DNA from: Mariannaea sp. PMI_226
Taxonomy: Eukaryota > Ascomycota > Sordariomycetes > Hypocreales > Nectriaceae
Length of the DNA: 64,000 nucleotides
Direction of reading: 5' to 3'
Assembly (NCBI GenBank): GCA_024336345.1
Contig: JANFOG010000008.1
Coordinates: 1,240,001 to 1,304,000, forward strand
Within the stretch, counting starts at the first letter, position 1. Every line of letters begins with the position of its first letter. A program made the position numbers and the translations under genes. Below are positions 48,574-60,259 of this stretch, piece by piece. The notes below the pieces were generated by a model. The model saw only the letters and a program-made list of their open reading frames with translations, had not been told where the DNA came from and did no database searches.

Positions 48574-51500
48574 ATGGCTACGACAGAAGATCTGCCGCAA
48601 GCATCGCTGCGCGCCACCGAAGACGACGACCTCTCCCTTGCCGACATAATCCTTCGCCAAACACAATACATTTACGCCGTCACTCTCCTAATCACCTTCA
48701 TTTCATGCGCCGCATGGTATAGTATTGTCAATGCAAAGAAGGAGGAAGTCCTCGTCCAGCCAAAGGTCAAAGGCCCCGGTGGTAAGCCATTGCCTTTAAC
48801 TAAGAAGAAGCGCGCCCGTGCCGATGGTTCCCGTAAGATCGGGCCCGGCTTTGGTCGCACCGCAAAGAACGTTTTTCGTTACCTTGCTGCGATTGTTTTC
48901 CTTAGCTATGTTGCCAGCGCTTTTTTCATGTTCGACCATGCGTTTTGGCATGATGATCCGTATCGCTGGTCCAAAGAGGGATTGTCGTGGGCTGGCGAAT
49001 GGAGTGCGGTACGTGAGACCCCGGCGTGCTGACGGCTGCTGCCAGTTTGTCAATGCAGCTCATACTGACCCGCTCTGTCCAGGTCCATGTTACCGGAGCC
49101 CTCTTCTTCTATCTCTACATCCTGATTTCCCTATTCGACTGGCGCAAGGGCCCAAATGTGGTCCATTTTATTGTCTGGATCCTCGGCTTTGTCGGGGAGC
49201 TCATCATGGCATCCTCGACCTTTGTAGCAGCTGCTGATTGCCATTTCTTTCGTTCCGTACGGAATAGCGACTCGAGCGAAGTTGAGAATTGTATCGACAA
49301 CTGGACTAAAATTGACTTGGTTCTTTACCTCGTACGACTGCTGCACCTCTTGGCACTCATTGGCGTTTTTACTATCGCATGGGTCCGCAAAGTCCGGCGC
49401 CCTGTTGACAAGCTTGAAGAAGGGCGCGTGGGCGAGTCGACCCCACTGTTGAATGGCAACGGCCACCGGAGGTCGTACGACACCAACCAGAATGGCCAAG
49501 CGACCAATGGCCAAGCAGCGAATGGTCGAGAGGCTAATGGTCGTCGAACTCGAGGACGGACTGTCTCTAACGCAAACAGATCGGCTCCTAAAAAGGATGA
49601 ACCAGCAGCGTTTTATCGTCCAGAAAAGCTTCCACACAAGACGTGGTGGGAGTATCTCCGCGGTTATTCGCTCTTTTTCCCTTATCTTTGGCCGAAAGAT
49701 GCTGTTATTCTCCAAATCCACGTATTGATATGCTTCGTGCTGGTTATTCTTCAGCGCGTGGTCAACTTAATGGTGCCCTATCAAATTGGTCGAGTCGTCG
49801 ATGCCCTGGTTCAAGTCGTGGACGCAGTCTCTCATGGCGAGCCTCTTACCATGGATAACTTTCCTCTTAAAAAACTAGGTCTATTAGGATTTTACTGGAT
49901 TCTTCAAGGCCAGTCAGGCTTGTTAGGATCGGTTAGGGCGCTTCTCTGGATTCCAGTCTCACAATACTCGTATCGAGGACTCACCACCGCAGCCTTTAAT
50001 CACGTTCACTCTCTGAGTCTCGATTTCCATCTTTCAAAGCGGACCGGAGAGGTCCTGTCAGCTCTCAACAAGGGATCGGCAATCAATCAATTCTTGGAAC
50101 AAGTCACATTTCAAGTTTTCCCGATGCTATTTGATCTTTTCCTCTCCATCACCGTCTTCTATTTTCAATACGGAGCGCTTTATGCCGAAATCAACTTGGT
50201 TGATACCTGTTGGTATCTCTACATGACCATCAAGATGGCCTCGACTCGAGCTGATCAACGCCGTGAAATGACAAATGCGGATCGCGAAGAAGAAGCAGTT
50301 AAAAATGACTCTATTTCAAGTTACGAGACTGTCAAGTATTTCAATGCCGAGGAATTTGAGTCTAGGCGATATCAAGACAAGGTTGGAGTTTTCCAGAGAG
50401 CCGAGGCACAGGTCCAGTACGGCATGGTGATGATGAACATTTGTCAGACTTTGGTATTCAACCTGGGTCGAATCATCGCCGCCTCAGTTTGTGGATGGCA
50501 AGTTGCTGTTGGCGCGCGGACTCCTGGCGATTGGTTTACGGTCGTTTCATATCTCACACAACTTCAGGGTCCCCTTAACTTTTTCGGCACCTTTTATCGA
50601 ACTGTTCAGCAAGCCATGATTTCTGGCGAAAGACTACTGGAACTTTTCAAGATTCAACCGACGGTTGTTGACGCGCCGCATGCTCGTCCCCTCGAAAGCT
50701 TCAAGGGCCATATTCGTTGGAATAATGTCAGCTTCTCATATGACCGACGAAGACCAGCTTTGCGCAATATCAGCTTCGAATGCCTGCCAGGGACCACCAC
50801 AGCTTTTGTGGGCGAATCTGGTGGTGGCAAATCAACCCTGTTTCGTCACATGTTTCGATACTATGATTGTGATGAGGGTACCATCGAACTCGATGGGCAG
50901 AATGTGAAGGATCTTACTATCAATTCCGTGAGACGCCATATCGGCGTCGTCCCTCAAGACACGACTCTTTTCAACGAAACCCTCATGTATAATCTCAAAT
51001 ATGCTAATCCTTCGGCGACTAATGAAGACGTCTACGCTGCCTGCCGCGCCGCCAGCATTCACGACCGAATCATGTCATTCCCCGACCAGTACGACACCCA
51101 GGTTGGTGAGCGGGGACTTCGGCTGAGCGGTGGCGAGAAGCAACGTGTTGCCATTGCTCGCACGATCCTCAAGGATCCCAGGATTATCATGCTCGATGAA
51201 GCTACGTCAGCACTTGATTCTCACACTGAGCAAGAGATCCAGGATAATGTGTGGAGTATTGGTCAAGGCCGCACATTACTGATCATTGCGTAGGACTCCA
51301 TTTTATTCACCTCAACTCCTATCTGAATTTGTAGCTAATTTTCTCGTATAGTCATCGCTTGTCCACAATTACTCATGCTGATCAGATCATTGTTCTCAAC
51401 TCTGGCACGGTTGTTGAACGAGGCACACATGAAGAACTCCTTGCGTCTGGCGGTCGGTATGCTTCCATGTGGGAGAAGCAGATCCGAGCCGAGAGAGCTC

Positions 51501-51730
51501 TGGATGCCGCCCGCGAAGCTCAGCTTAAGGCACGGAGGGCCGTTCGTAGAGCGAATATGGGTGGCAAGAAGAAGTCGGATGACGGGTACACTAGCCTAAC
51601 ATCGTCCGCGACTCTGTCAGGCAATACGAACAAGGGTCAAGGAGACGAAACGCATTCTTCATCGACATCGTCCGCATCGTCCGACGCCGAATCAAGTCAC
51701 ACCGAAGAACATTCCCGAGAGCGACAATGA
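48574..51730 (+). CDS. hmt1: HMT1/ABCB6-type ABC half-transporter, 1006 aa
   Basis: Three exons: 48574-49008, 49083-51289 and 51352-51730. An N-terminal TMD0 of about five helices spans residues 30-280. A linker rich in NGQ/NGR repeats follows (about 285-330), then the six-helix ABC exporter domain (about 365-650) with the HMT signature [13 protein letters not shown]. The nucleotide-binding domain has GESGGGKST (about 721), [15 protein letters not shown] (about 825), [12 protein letters not shown] (about 846) and the H-loop AHRLST. The last intron falls exactly before that H-loop. This is the subfamily of S. pombe Hmt1 and human ABCB6, vacuolar or endolysosomal half-transporters that act as dimers and give heavy-metal (cadmium, phytochelatin or glutathione-linked) tolerance. 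Substrate here is inferred. The tail is Ser-rich and acidic. All catalytic residues appear intact. Confidence 0.95.
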
Positions 51731-52991
51731 GGCTATTGACTTGGTCATGTGCGATCGGCGGTGGCGATGGCCTCGGGCTCGGATGCTTGTCTCCGTATGG
51801 TACATTCGACACTGCCACGATGAGTGGGCCTGGGTAGGATCTTGAAGATGGCCTAGCCGTGATATTCTTTCCCTGTCCCGTTTTTTTTATTGGGGCATCT
51901 CATATGCAGGAGAAGCTTAGTTTGAGCGGGACTCTGATGATGGTCTCACTGGCGTCAATTTTTCATACGCCTTTTCTCCACTATCTCGACATTTTTACTC
52001 GGTTTACGAAAAGACACGATGCACGTCCATGAACTGTTAACAAGGGTTTCGGCATAAAGACAGCATAGGATGGCGTTTTGGGCGTTGAGTGATTATTTTT
52101 TCCTTATTGCTTTTTCTTACGAAACGGTTGGGTTATTGCCCGCCGGCTAATACATTTTGTCTCGGCCTCGTCGTCAGTGGAGGGCTACTGGGTTTCGTCA
52201 GCCAAGAGTCACAGCAGCCATGGGTATCGATTGGCGCGTGGCCGAGGCAGGAGAGGGGGGTTGATGAGCATGGATTTCTCGGATGAGATGGTTCATGATG
52301 TGAGGGACACAAGGGCAAGGACATGATGCCTCCTCCAACGGGGTTGGAGCTAATTGCTGTCTCTTTCTTCCCTAGTGGTACGGGCTATAATGTGTGTTGT
52401 GTGTTTTCGTATTATTTCTCGGGGAAGGCCTGGTTTGTGGGGCCTAGCGCTTATAAGGGTGATGATGACCTCGACCTTGGGAGGGTAATGAAGTTGAGCA
52501 CATTTCTTATGCTATCTCACATGCTGTAGTCGGCAATGGGAGAAACTGGGTCGGTTGTCGGAGTTGGCGGGTTACCAAACATGATTTTTTTCCTTCTTCT
52601 CTCCCCCAAAGCTCTGGTGAAGGGGGCGGGGGCGAATACAGTATTGGATTTCGCGCGACCGGATGTTGATTGATACGATACCACGGTTATTTTTCTTCTT
52701 TTCTTCACACGGTGGCTATTATATACGATAGTTCGGCGGCCGTTGGCGGTCGCGGTCCGAAACGAAATGAAACGACGACGGCGCCGGGAGAGAGACTCGG
52801 TGACGGTGGGATATAGTGAGCACTTTTCGTTGGGCCTGGGACTGGGACTGAGACTAGGACCGGAACAGGCGAAGAGCGAGACGGGAGAGGGGGATTGGAT
52901 TCCCAAAACTCCCTTTCTCAGAGAGACTTCCAGGTCTCCATTGATAGACGAAACCGCTCGTGCGGGGGGGAGAGAGACAGAGAGAAAGATG

Positions 52992-53025
<34 letters not shown>

Positions 53026-55208
53026 GAAAGAGAGAAAGAGAGAGAGAGAGAGAGAGAGGAATACACAGAGAGATGTGTGCTTGCGATTGGAAAGGTTGAT
53101 GACCACCATTCTTCTTTTCTTCTGCCTTTTTCTTTATTACTTGGTTCACTTTGGATAAATGATGCACCGAAAAAAAGAACAAAACGGGGTCTGGGTTCAT
53201 ATCTTTTTACTTCTCCTTTCGCCTTCTCCCTTCTTCCTTCTTCCTTCTTCTGTCTCCTCCCTCTTCGTCATCATCATCATCCTCTTCTTCCACTTTTGGC
53301 CGATTGCACCAAATTTTGTTATTTATTTTCATGACGCGTTGTGCTCACGTGCCCAAATCAACCGACTGCACACATTCTCTCCTCTCTGCCACCTACTGTT
53401 TCCCTCCTCCTCCTGTCTCCTGAGTTTTGAGATGAGTTTTGTTGCGAGAGCATCAGCATTCGTGCATAATTAGTAAGCAAGCGAGCAAGCAGACGATGTC
53501 ATTTTAACACTTTTCTTCTTCTTCTTTTCTTTCCTTCTTCCTGTTTTGTCCCCCCAAATGCTTTTGTTTCCCGGTTCTCATTCTTTGCTTTTATTATATA
53601 AATATTAGGGAAGCTGGTAAAAGAAAAATCCATTATTCGGGAAATAGTATTAGGTTGTGCGAGCAAAAAGAAAAAATTTCTTGGTTATTGTTACATTATT
53701 GGCTCCATCCTTGTTCTCATGACCGACCTTGTGTGTGCCTGTGATGAAAGACATTAAGAGATAGAAACCTCTCTGGTTGAAAATGAAACCTTATCACATG
53801 ATATAGCATATTTGAAATTGTAGATATGTTGCAGACGAGATGGTACTGATTTCGTGTGTGACCTATTTGACGATCTACATGCCTGGGGCAGAATGTCTGA
53901 GAAGGCAGAAGTTTGTTCCCTCTGTGCACGCAGAGGCAGTTCGGGGCCCGGAGGAGGGAAAGTAGGAAGGGAAAGTAGAAGGAAGTGCTTTTCACCCTTT
54001 TTTTATTTACGAAAAGAAGGCTTGAAAATTGATCTAGTGTTATTGAAGTAGCAGAGCTATTGTATTTATCGTAGCTTGGGGGAAGATGTTCCACTTTTAG
54101 TCGTAGAAACGAAAAATGGATATCTCCCAATGACGATTATGTTGGTATTCTTAACCAAGTAATAAATGAACATAGCCTTGTTTTTTTTTCTGTGGCTTCT
54201 TTTTTCACCTCCTTTCCCTTCTCTCTTGATCCATTTTTCAACTTCTTCATGTCCTGAATTGAGGCCGAAGTTTGATGGGTTTGTTCTCGAGATATCCATA
54301 CCAATAAGACATGGGGAGTGAGAGGAGAAGTGAAAACAACAAGGCCGTCATGAAGGGAAGGTGATGTGGCAGGACAAAATATATGTTCATATCCAACGAG
54401 ATCTTGGTCCATTGGACATAGGAACATGATGGTATGATGGTGACATAGATCAGACGCATCAGGCAATGAGTTTCAGTTGCGACGGGATCAACTATACAGA
54501 GCTGCAGAACACGAAAGTTTTGGTGGAAAAAAAAAAAGAAAAGTACTTGTATTAAAAAGCTTGTTCGTACTTGCAGACCAAGAAAGTGGCCAAGATGATT
54601 TGATTGTACACGAAAAAAAACAACATTTGAAAATGGTGTAAGTACATGGCCGGGAGGCTAGAAAACGCCTTACTCTCGAGTCCGATGCCATGCGTTGCTC
54701 GTTTATAAATCCACGCGAGCTTATTCTTTCTGGCGTAATGCGATTTATCTCACTGAGGAGTTTTATCAGCCTTTGGCATTTATGCTTCCCTTCCTTCACG
54801 AGATCTGAGAAGAAAAAACATCTCGTTGCAGATCAGAAAGCAGAATCAACGCTGTCATCGAACCACAACAGGCTCATTAGTCCATCACCTCCGGACGATC
54901 CCCCCGGAACTCCGGCATGTTTTGTATGGCCAAAAAAAAGCGAGTGTCAGTAATCGCCCTCATTATCGTCTCAATAACACCGAATCTCCGTTTCCCACCT
55001 CCGATGCGTGATCTCTGGTCGTGATGCCCATGATGCTCCCATTAAGTCGCCCGAAGTGGTCGAGTTTCATTCTTCACAATTTCCTGCCCTCCTTTCATGT
55101 GCTGCTTCATGCAACATTTGACAGAAGCGAGCGTCATTAATCGCACGGTCCTCCCTCATCCTCCGTTTTGTTCGCCCAACTCCCTTGTGTAAAGATAATC
55201 TCATTCGT
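51731..55208. other. Convergent intergenic region, 3.5 kb
   Basis: This region lies between the 3' ends of hmt1 (+) and the ceramide synthase gene (-). Frames are short or consist of simple-repeat translations. It contains a compound microsatellite (52992-53059) and several T-rich and A-rich runs. Its size is large for two 3' ends, so a short or noncoding gene may be hidden; none could be supported. Confidence 0.5.
52992..53059. repeat. Compound CA / GAAA / GA microsatellite
   Basis: Thirteen CA units pass into GAAA units and then a long GA run. The CA part can adopt Z-form and the GA part is a homopurine tract able to form triplex DNA. The ORFs across it are artefacts of the repeat. Confidence 0.95.
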
Positions 55209-56698
55209 TTAATTCTTGCTGTGACCATTTGCGACAGCCTTGCCATTGCCATTGCCATTCATGTGGCCATTAGTCTTGGACTCAGGTACGGGGGTATCCT
55301 CTTCCTCCTCCTCATCCTCGGATCGATCATCGTCAAGCTGGTTCTGGAACACAAATCGGTAGGCGATACGGGCGATGCAGAAGAGCCAGAATAGGTTGAG
55401 TGCCTGAAGAGAAGAAAGCAGAGCAGTAGTGATGACTTGGCTCAGGCGACACTTGTACTGCTGAGTCTCCCAGTTCAACTCAAATGGTCCAATGGTCTCG
55501 AACTCGGTCAGAAGAGACCAGATAATCTTGAGATTGATGACGTGACGGAGGTAGATCCAAACCAGCATGAAGAGGACAAAGTAGGGGCCAGTAAGGGAGT
55601 GGTCGAGGTAGTTGAGCGTCTTGGAAGTAGCGAGGAAGAAGTCGCTGATGTCGTGAGTGACGTAAACAGCCAAACCAATGTAAGTGAAGTGGAAGCGGTA
55701 GCTTAGTCCGATGAGAGCCAAACTGACAATGTGGTGACCGACCAGCTCCTTGAAGTCCTTGCGGGGCTTCTCCATGCCGAGAATGAGAACAATGGCCTGC
55801 TGAGCCCAGTAGGCAGCCTCGAAGAGGTAGTAGAACTTGACGGGGGCTGTGTGCGTGCGGTGGGGGAATCCTTCATACATGCCAGCCGTGTTGAAATACC
55901 ACACAGGGGTGGTGCTCATTACCCAGAGACCAAACGGACCTAGGATGCCAAAGTAGATGGCGGTATACACTTGCTCCATAAAGCGAGCCTGCTTGCTGCG
56001 GCTGAGACCGGCGCGGCGGGCGAGGGGCTTGAGGAGCTCCTGCATGATGAATTCACGAGTAAAGGAGAGCACAATGGTATAGAAGGAGACGAATGCGACG
56101 TCCCAGCGACCCTTGCCATACTGAGTCGGCACAGTTGGGTCATCCTGAGGTAGCTTGTAGGCGAGGAAAATGAAGTGGTGGAGGGGATTCGACTCGGTGG
56201 GGTTGACGGCATAGCCTGCGAGCATAAGAAGGAGGAGAACGGCGGGGAGAACGAAGGTGCGCTTGATCATGAACTGGCGAGCGCGGGCGAAGAGGCCCCT
56301 GGCACGGCGACGCTTGGAAATACGCTTCTGAACATCAGTATGCTGTAGGCGGGAGAGAAAGAGAAAGAGGAAGTCAGCAAAGAACAAGACAACCCGGTAT
56401 GAACTGGGTCGAGACTGATCCGTACCTGGCCATTGGAATCGGCATCGAGACTGACACGGCTCGATGCCAGGGCAGGCGCCCCTGTATCGCCAGCGCGGAT
56501 GTCGCCGCCGAGAGCGCTGCTCTTACGCCGTCTCACGGCGGTACCGTTTGCGACATTTGCGCCAGATGTGGTTGTGCCGTTGAACTGTTCCTGCAGCTGT
56601 TGTGCAGCGTACTCGTGGTTGAGAGGGGGGAAAGGCTCGGAATCCGTCATGGTGGTGGCTTTCTGGCTGGTGCTTCTTGTAACTCGTCTCGATGCCAT
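55209..56698 (-). CDS. lag1: Ceramide synthase (Lag1/Lac1 TLC family), 468 aa
   Basis: Two exons on the minus strand, 56698-56426 and 56342-55209, phase 0, with an 83-nt GT-AG intron. The N-terminal 90 residues are cytosolic and Ser/Thr-rich, with VRRRKSSALGG-type basic phosphosite patterns. A helix follows (FVLPAVLLLLMLAGYAV), then the TRAM/LAG1-like and TLC domains (about 150-400). The Lag1 motif is clear: GHHIVSLALIGLSYRFHFTY then VTHDISDFFLATSK, with the catalytic His pair in GHH and the Asp pair in the D-x-x-D segment. Ceramide synthases N-acylate sphingoid bases in the ER. The C-terminus is acidic, then Asn/Gly-rich with a short GNGNG repeat. It does not show which of the fungal LAG1, LAC1 or BAR1 paralogs it is. 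An upstream extension to 56908 is an artefact of the pyrimidine-rich leader. Confidence 0.95.
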
Positions 56699-59600
56699 GC
56701 AAAACCGGAGGAGGGGGGGAGATAGAAGAAAAACGAAGAAGAAGGGGAAAAAAATAGTTGGGAGTTCGTTAAACGGGAAGCTCGGGGACGGTGGAGAGAG
56801 GAGAGTGTGAGGTTGTGGCTTGGCCAGTTGTCCGCTGACGACGTTTCGTAAGAAAATTATATGGGCGTAATCGTGTAAATTAATTGGGAAGATTCTCCTG
56901 ATCAACACCGTTTTGGATCGTTTGTATGGAGTACTGTGGTCTAGCAGTTGTTCCTGTCCAAGGCTTTTGTTTCCTTCTCTTCTCGTCTCTGTTCGTCACT
57001 CTGCCCCTCCCTCAGAATCCTGGAGGCAAGTTGGGGCTCAGCTGAAGAAAAAGAAGATTCGGGGGGAAAGAAAAAAAAAGGTTGTGTTGACCGGCAAGTC
57101 AATGAAGTGGTGACCGGGTTAAGGAAGATGTTCATCCGGGGGGGAGAGGGAGGGGGGAGGGATTGGATGGGCGGGGAGTAAGCAGCTGACAATGATGGAA
57201 GAGGCCAACGAATGTTTGCTGGCTAGACCCTGTAATTATGGTATTTAATTATTTTCTTTAATTTTTCTTTTTTACTCTTATGTTGAGTTAGCCCCTTTCC
57301 CCCTTGGGCCAATTTGAAGAAAAGCCGTGCAAGTGGAAACCTAGGAAAGAGCGAGCATGAAAAAACAGAGTTCTGGGCTCCAGCGGGGAGGGAACGGGAA
57401 GGAACAGGGGTCTTCTTGGGAATCCGGCAGGGGGGTGGGAGGAGAGAAAGGCGGGAAAGGAAAGAAACGGGCAGGGTGATTGGCTGGCTTCTTGGAGGTG
57501 GCGCTATGATGGACTGGTCAAGAGAGAGAAAACTGATGATCAGGAAGGTGAGCATGGGGATTACTATGTAGACTAGTACCTATGTGAGACGCGGACTACG
57601 TCTGACTGACTGACGGAACTGTGATGTGTAGAGAAAGATGTGACGGAGAATGGGAGAGGACGACAGAAAAAAAAAAGGTACAGGGATTCCTCAGAATCTC
57701 GCCCATCAATTTGACAATACCCAGCTGGTTTTGGTGCTTCTCCTAGGTACGGAGCTATCCCAGAGTACCCTACCAACAAGAGGTGAATAAGAACTAAAAA
57801 TTACAGGAGTGCTCGGTGCGCTGGATACAGCATATTGATGACAGAACATCAGCATACATACGTCACGGCGCGTGAGCAAGGCGCATACTATGTAGTTGCT
57901 ATGTAATATTGGGCAGTTCTACATAGTATATCCTGGACGAAGAGAAAATGGCACCTTTGTACACCGCACATACGTGCGTACAGTAGTGCCTGGCTTGTAC
58001 ATGAACGCCCCCAGAGGGACGGACAGTTTCTGAAATGACACGGAGGCAAAACACAGGCATAGCTGCGTCCTGTGCTTGAGCGTCTGTAACTTGCATGCCG
58101 CAGAAAAGCAATATCCGCCATGTTTCTCAATTCAATTCCTAAACTGCTTTCTTCTCTCTCACTCGGTATCATCGGTTCCCGCGGAAGGGGGGGGGGGGGG
58201 GGGGGGGGTGTATCTGAGTATGCATGTGTGTGTACGTGCGTGTATGAAATGTCATCAATGCCGTCAGCGAAGGGACGATAAGATTGCATGGGAACTTGGC
58301 GTCGGCTGTTGGTAGAATCATGACGGGGCCGGGACAACTAATTTTTTTTTTTAATATGGTCCTCTTCTTCTTGGTTTGCCCGACTTCTACAGTATTTCCT
58401 CTCGGACTAACTTGGTGGGCCATCCGCCCCTCTCCTCTCCTTTTTTTGCGGGCTCTTTTCCTCTCACTACTCCATAGTATGTACCTCTTATTTTCTTCGA
58501 CTTGTGTCGAGGCAACACGAAAACTCCCTAGGGCAATTGGTACGTAGTATACATATCCCAACGAAGAGAGGGGCCCCTGAGGATCCTTCCTCGGCTTCTC
58601 AGGGTCCAATTGCTAGAGTGACCGCCTTGTGCCTGTGGAGGCAACCAAGTGCCGCGGGAAGCTACCTGTAATGGTATAGGGAACCTCCCTCAGCTGAAAT
58701 GCAATTAAAATACAGTACATTGGTAGCACGCAGTAGTGCATTAATCAACTTTATAGGGAATCTAACAGTAAGGGGGGGAAACCTCGCCAAGTTACTCACA
58801 TCTATCAGCAAGGACAATCGTTATTGGAATCTCATGGTTCTTCTTTCTGTTCTTCCTTATATATATATATTCGCCATCAGCAAGGATTCGAGTAAAGGGA
58901 TTTTCAACAAGTCGCGTCGGCCATTAGCATTCCCCCTTCCGCGTATACATCAGAGGCTTATTAGTGTCTTATTTTAACTCGGCATCTCCAGCTCCATCCG
59001 GGCTCCGCGGATACATAACCACAACCATTCCCTCCGTAAGTGTATTTCTCAGTAATGTCGTCGGCATCAGCTACGGAGTACAACACGCATTGCAATTTCT
59101 TGACTTCACATCGCTTTAATCAAAGACGGGAATCCCCACTCCTTGTTGATGTACTACACTTTACACTGATCAACAGACATCCATGCCCAACAGGACCACA
59201 TCCAACAGTCAGCTGGCTCCCACCCTCCCCGTTCCGTTCCGTGTCATCCATCCGGAGCTACCGGCGCCAAGCAGATGTCCTTGATTCTTTGACTTTCTGG
59301 TACATCAACATATTCAAGCTACTCGCCATGTGATTTTCGTGAAGGGAACCGAAAAATCAACTCCAGTATCCCCGCTAATAAACAACCCTTATTTCCTGTT
59401 TCTGGGTACCTGGCTGGCTACCTCTAATATCTGCAATGAAAAACGAAGTCGACATTCAAAGCCACTTCACATACTGCCCAAAAACTGGGCTGCTGCAAGG
59501 GCCAAAAATGCACCATGAGATTACTACAATGAAGCCCGGTATGAACGTTTTCTGCTTCTAGGTTGTACGTAGGACTCGTGACCAAAACCTGACGTAGATA

Positions 59601-60259
59601 CGTAGTCGCTCACTTTCATCCATCACGCCCACCTCAAATGGTTCGATCAGCTCGATGCATCGCATCACGTTTCTGGGCCTCCCACTTGGTTTGTGATCAG
59701 AAAGTCGGCAGCCAAGCACTGAACAATACCAGATCAAGCAATTTGGTCATGCACAGGGCCAAATCTGGGCAGAAGTCACTGCCGAGTAGCCGGCTTCGTC
59801 TGCCTGCAGATACCAAGCGACGAGGGCTTGTGCGGCTGTCCCCAAAGCAGGGATAGTTTGATGCATACAATACTTCCTGGCTAGACAATTTGGGCTTCCA
59901 TTCTTCTCCATTTCACGTGCTGAAACAATACGAGATCCGAAAATTGAACAAGAAAAAAAACTTTTGGTGAAAATATGTGTAGATAAATATATATAGAGCC
60001 AGATAGTGGCATATTCTCGTTTCAAAAATTTCCGACTTTGTAGGCATACATGTGGAAACAATGTACCAAACGCCAACCACCTTTGGATATACCACCTCCG
60101 AGTGTTGAAAGCCAGCCCTGGCTAAGTCTGCACTTAATACTGTAGTCCACTTATGCATGGTGACCTTCTCCCTTTATCAACACACGTTCAACGCCTCGCT
60201 AGATGCAAACCAGAAGAAAAATCAAGAAAAAATACAATAGTACGCATACAGCACGCCCC
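56699..60259. other. Intergenic: lag1 promoter and palH 3' region, 3.6 kb
   Basis: From 56699 to about 57560 the minus strand is pyrimidine-rich, consistent with a leader and promoter of the ceramide synthase gene. A G22 tract sits at 58187-58208. The rest, up to the palH stop at 60260, has short patternless frames and is more AT-rich near 58690-59030. No gene was supported. Confidence 0.5.
58187..58208 (+). repeat. Poly-G tract (22 G)
   Basis: An uninterrupted run of 22 guanines lies on the plus strand and is followed by GTGTATCT. It is able to form quadruplex or triplex DNA, is hard to sequence, and its exact length should be treated as approximate. Confidence 0.85.

Noticed and set aside
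52517..53334. Long frames across the microsatellite, both strands
   Set aside because: They are translations of CA and GA repeats (Thr-His, Arg-Glu, Leu-Ser runs) with no folded domain.
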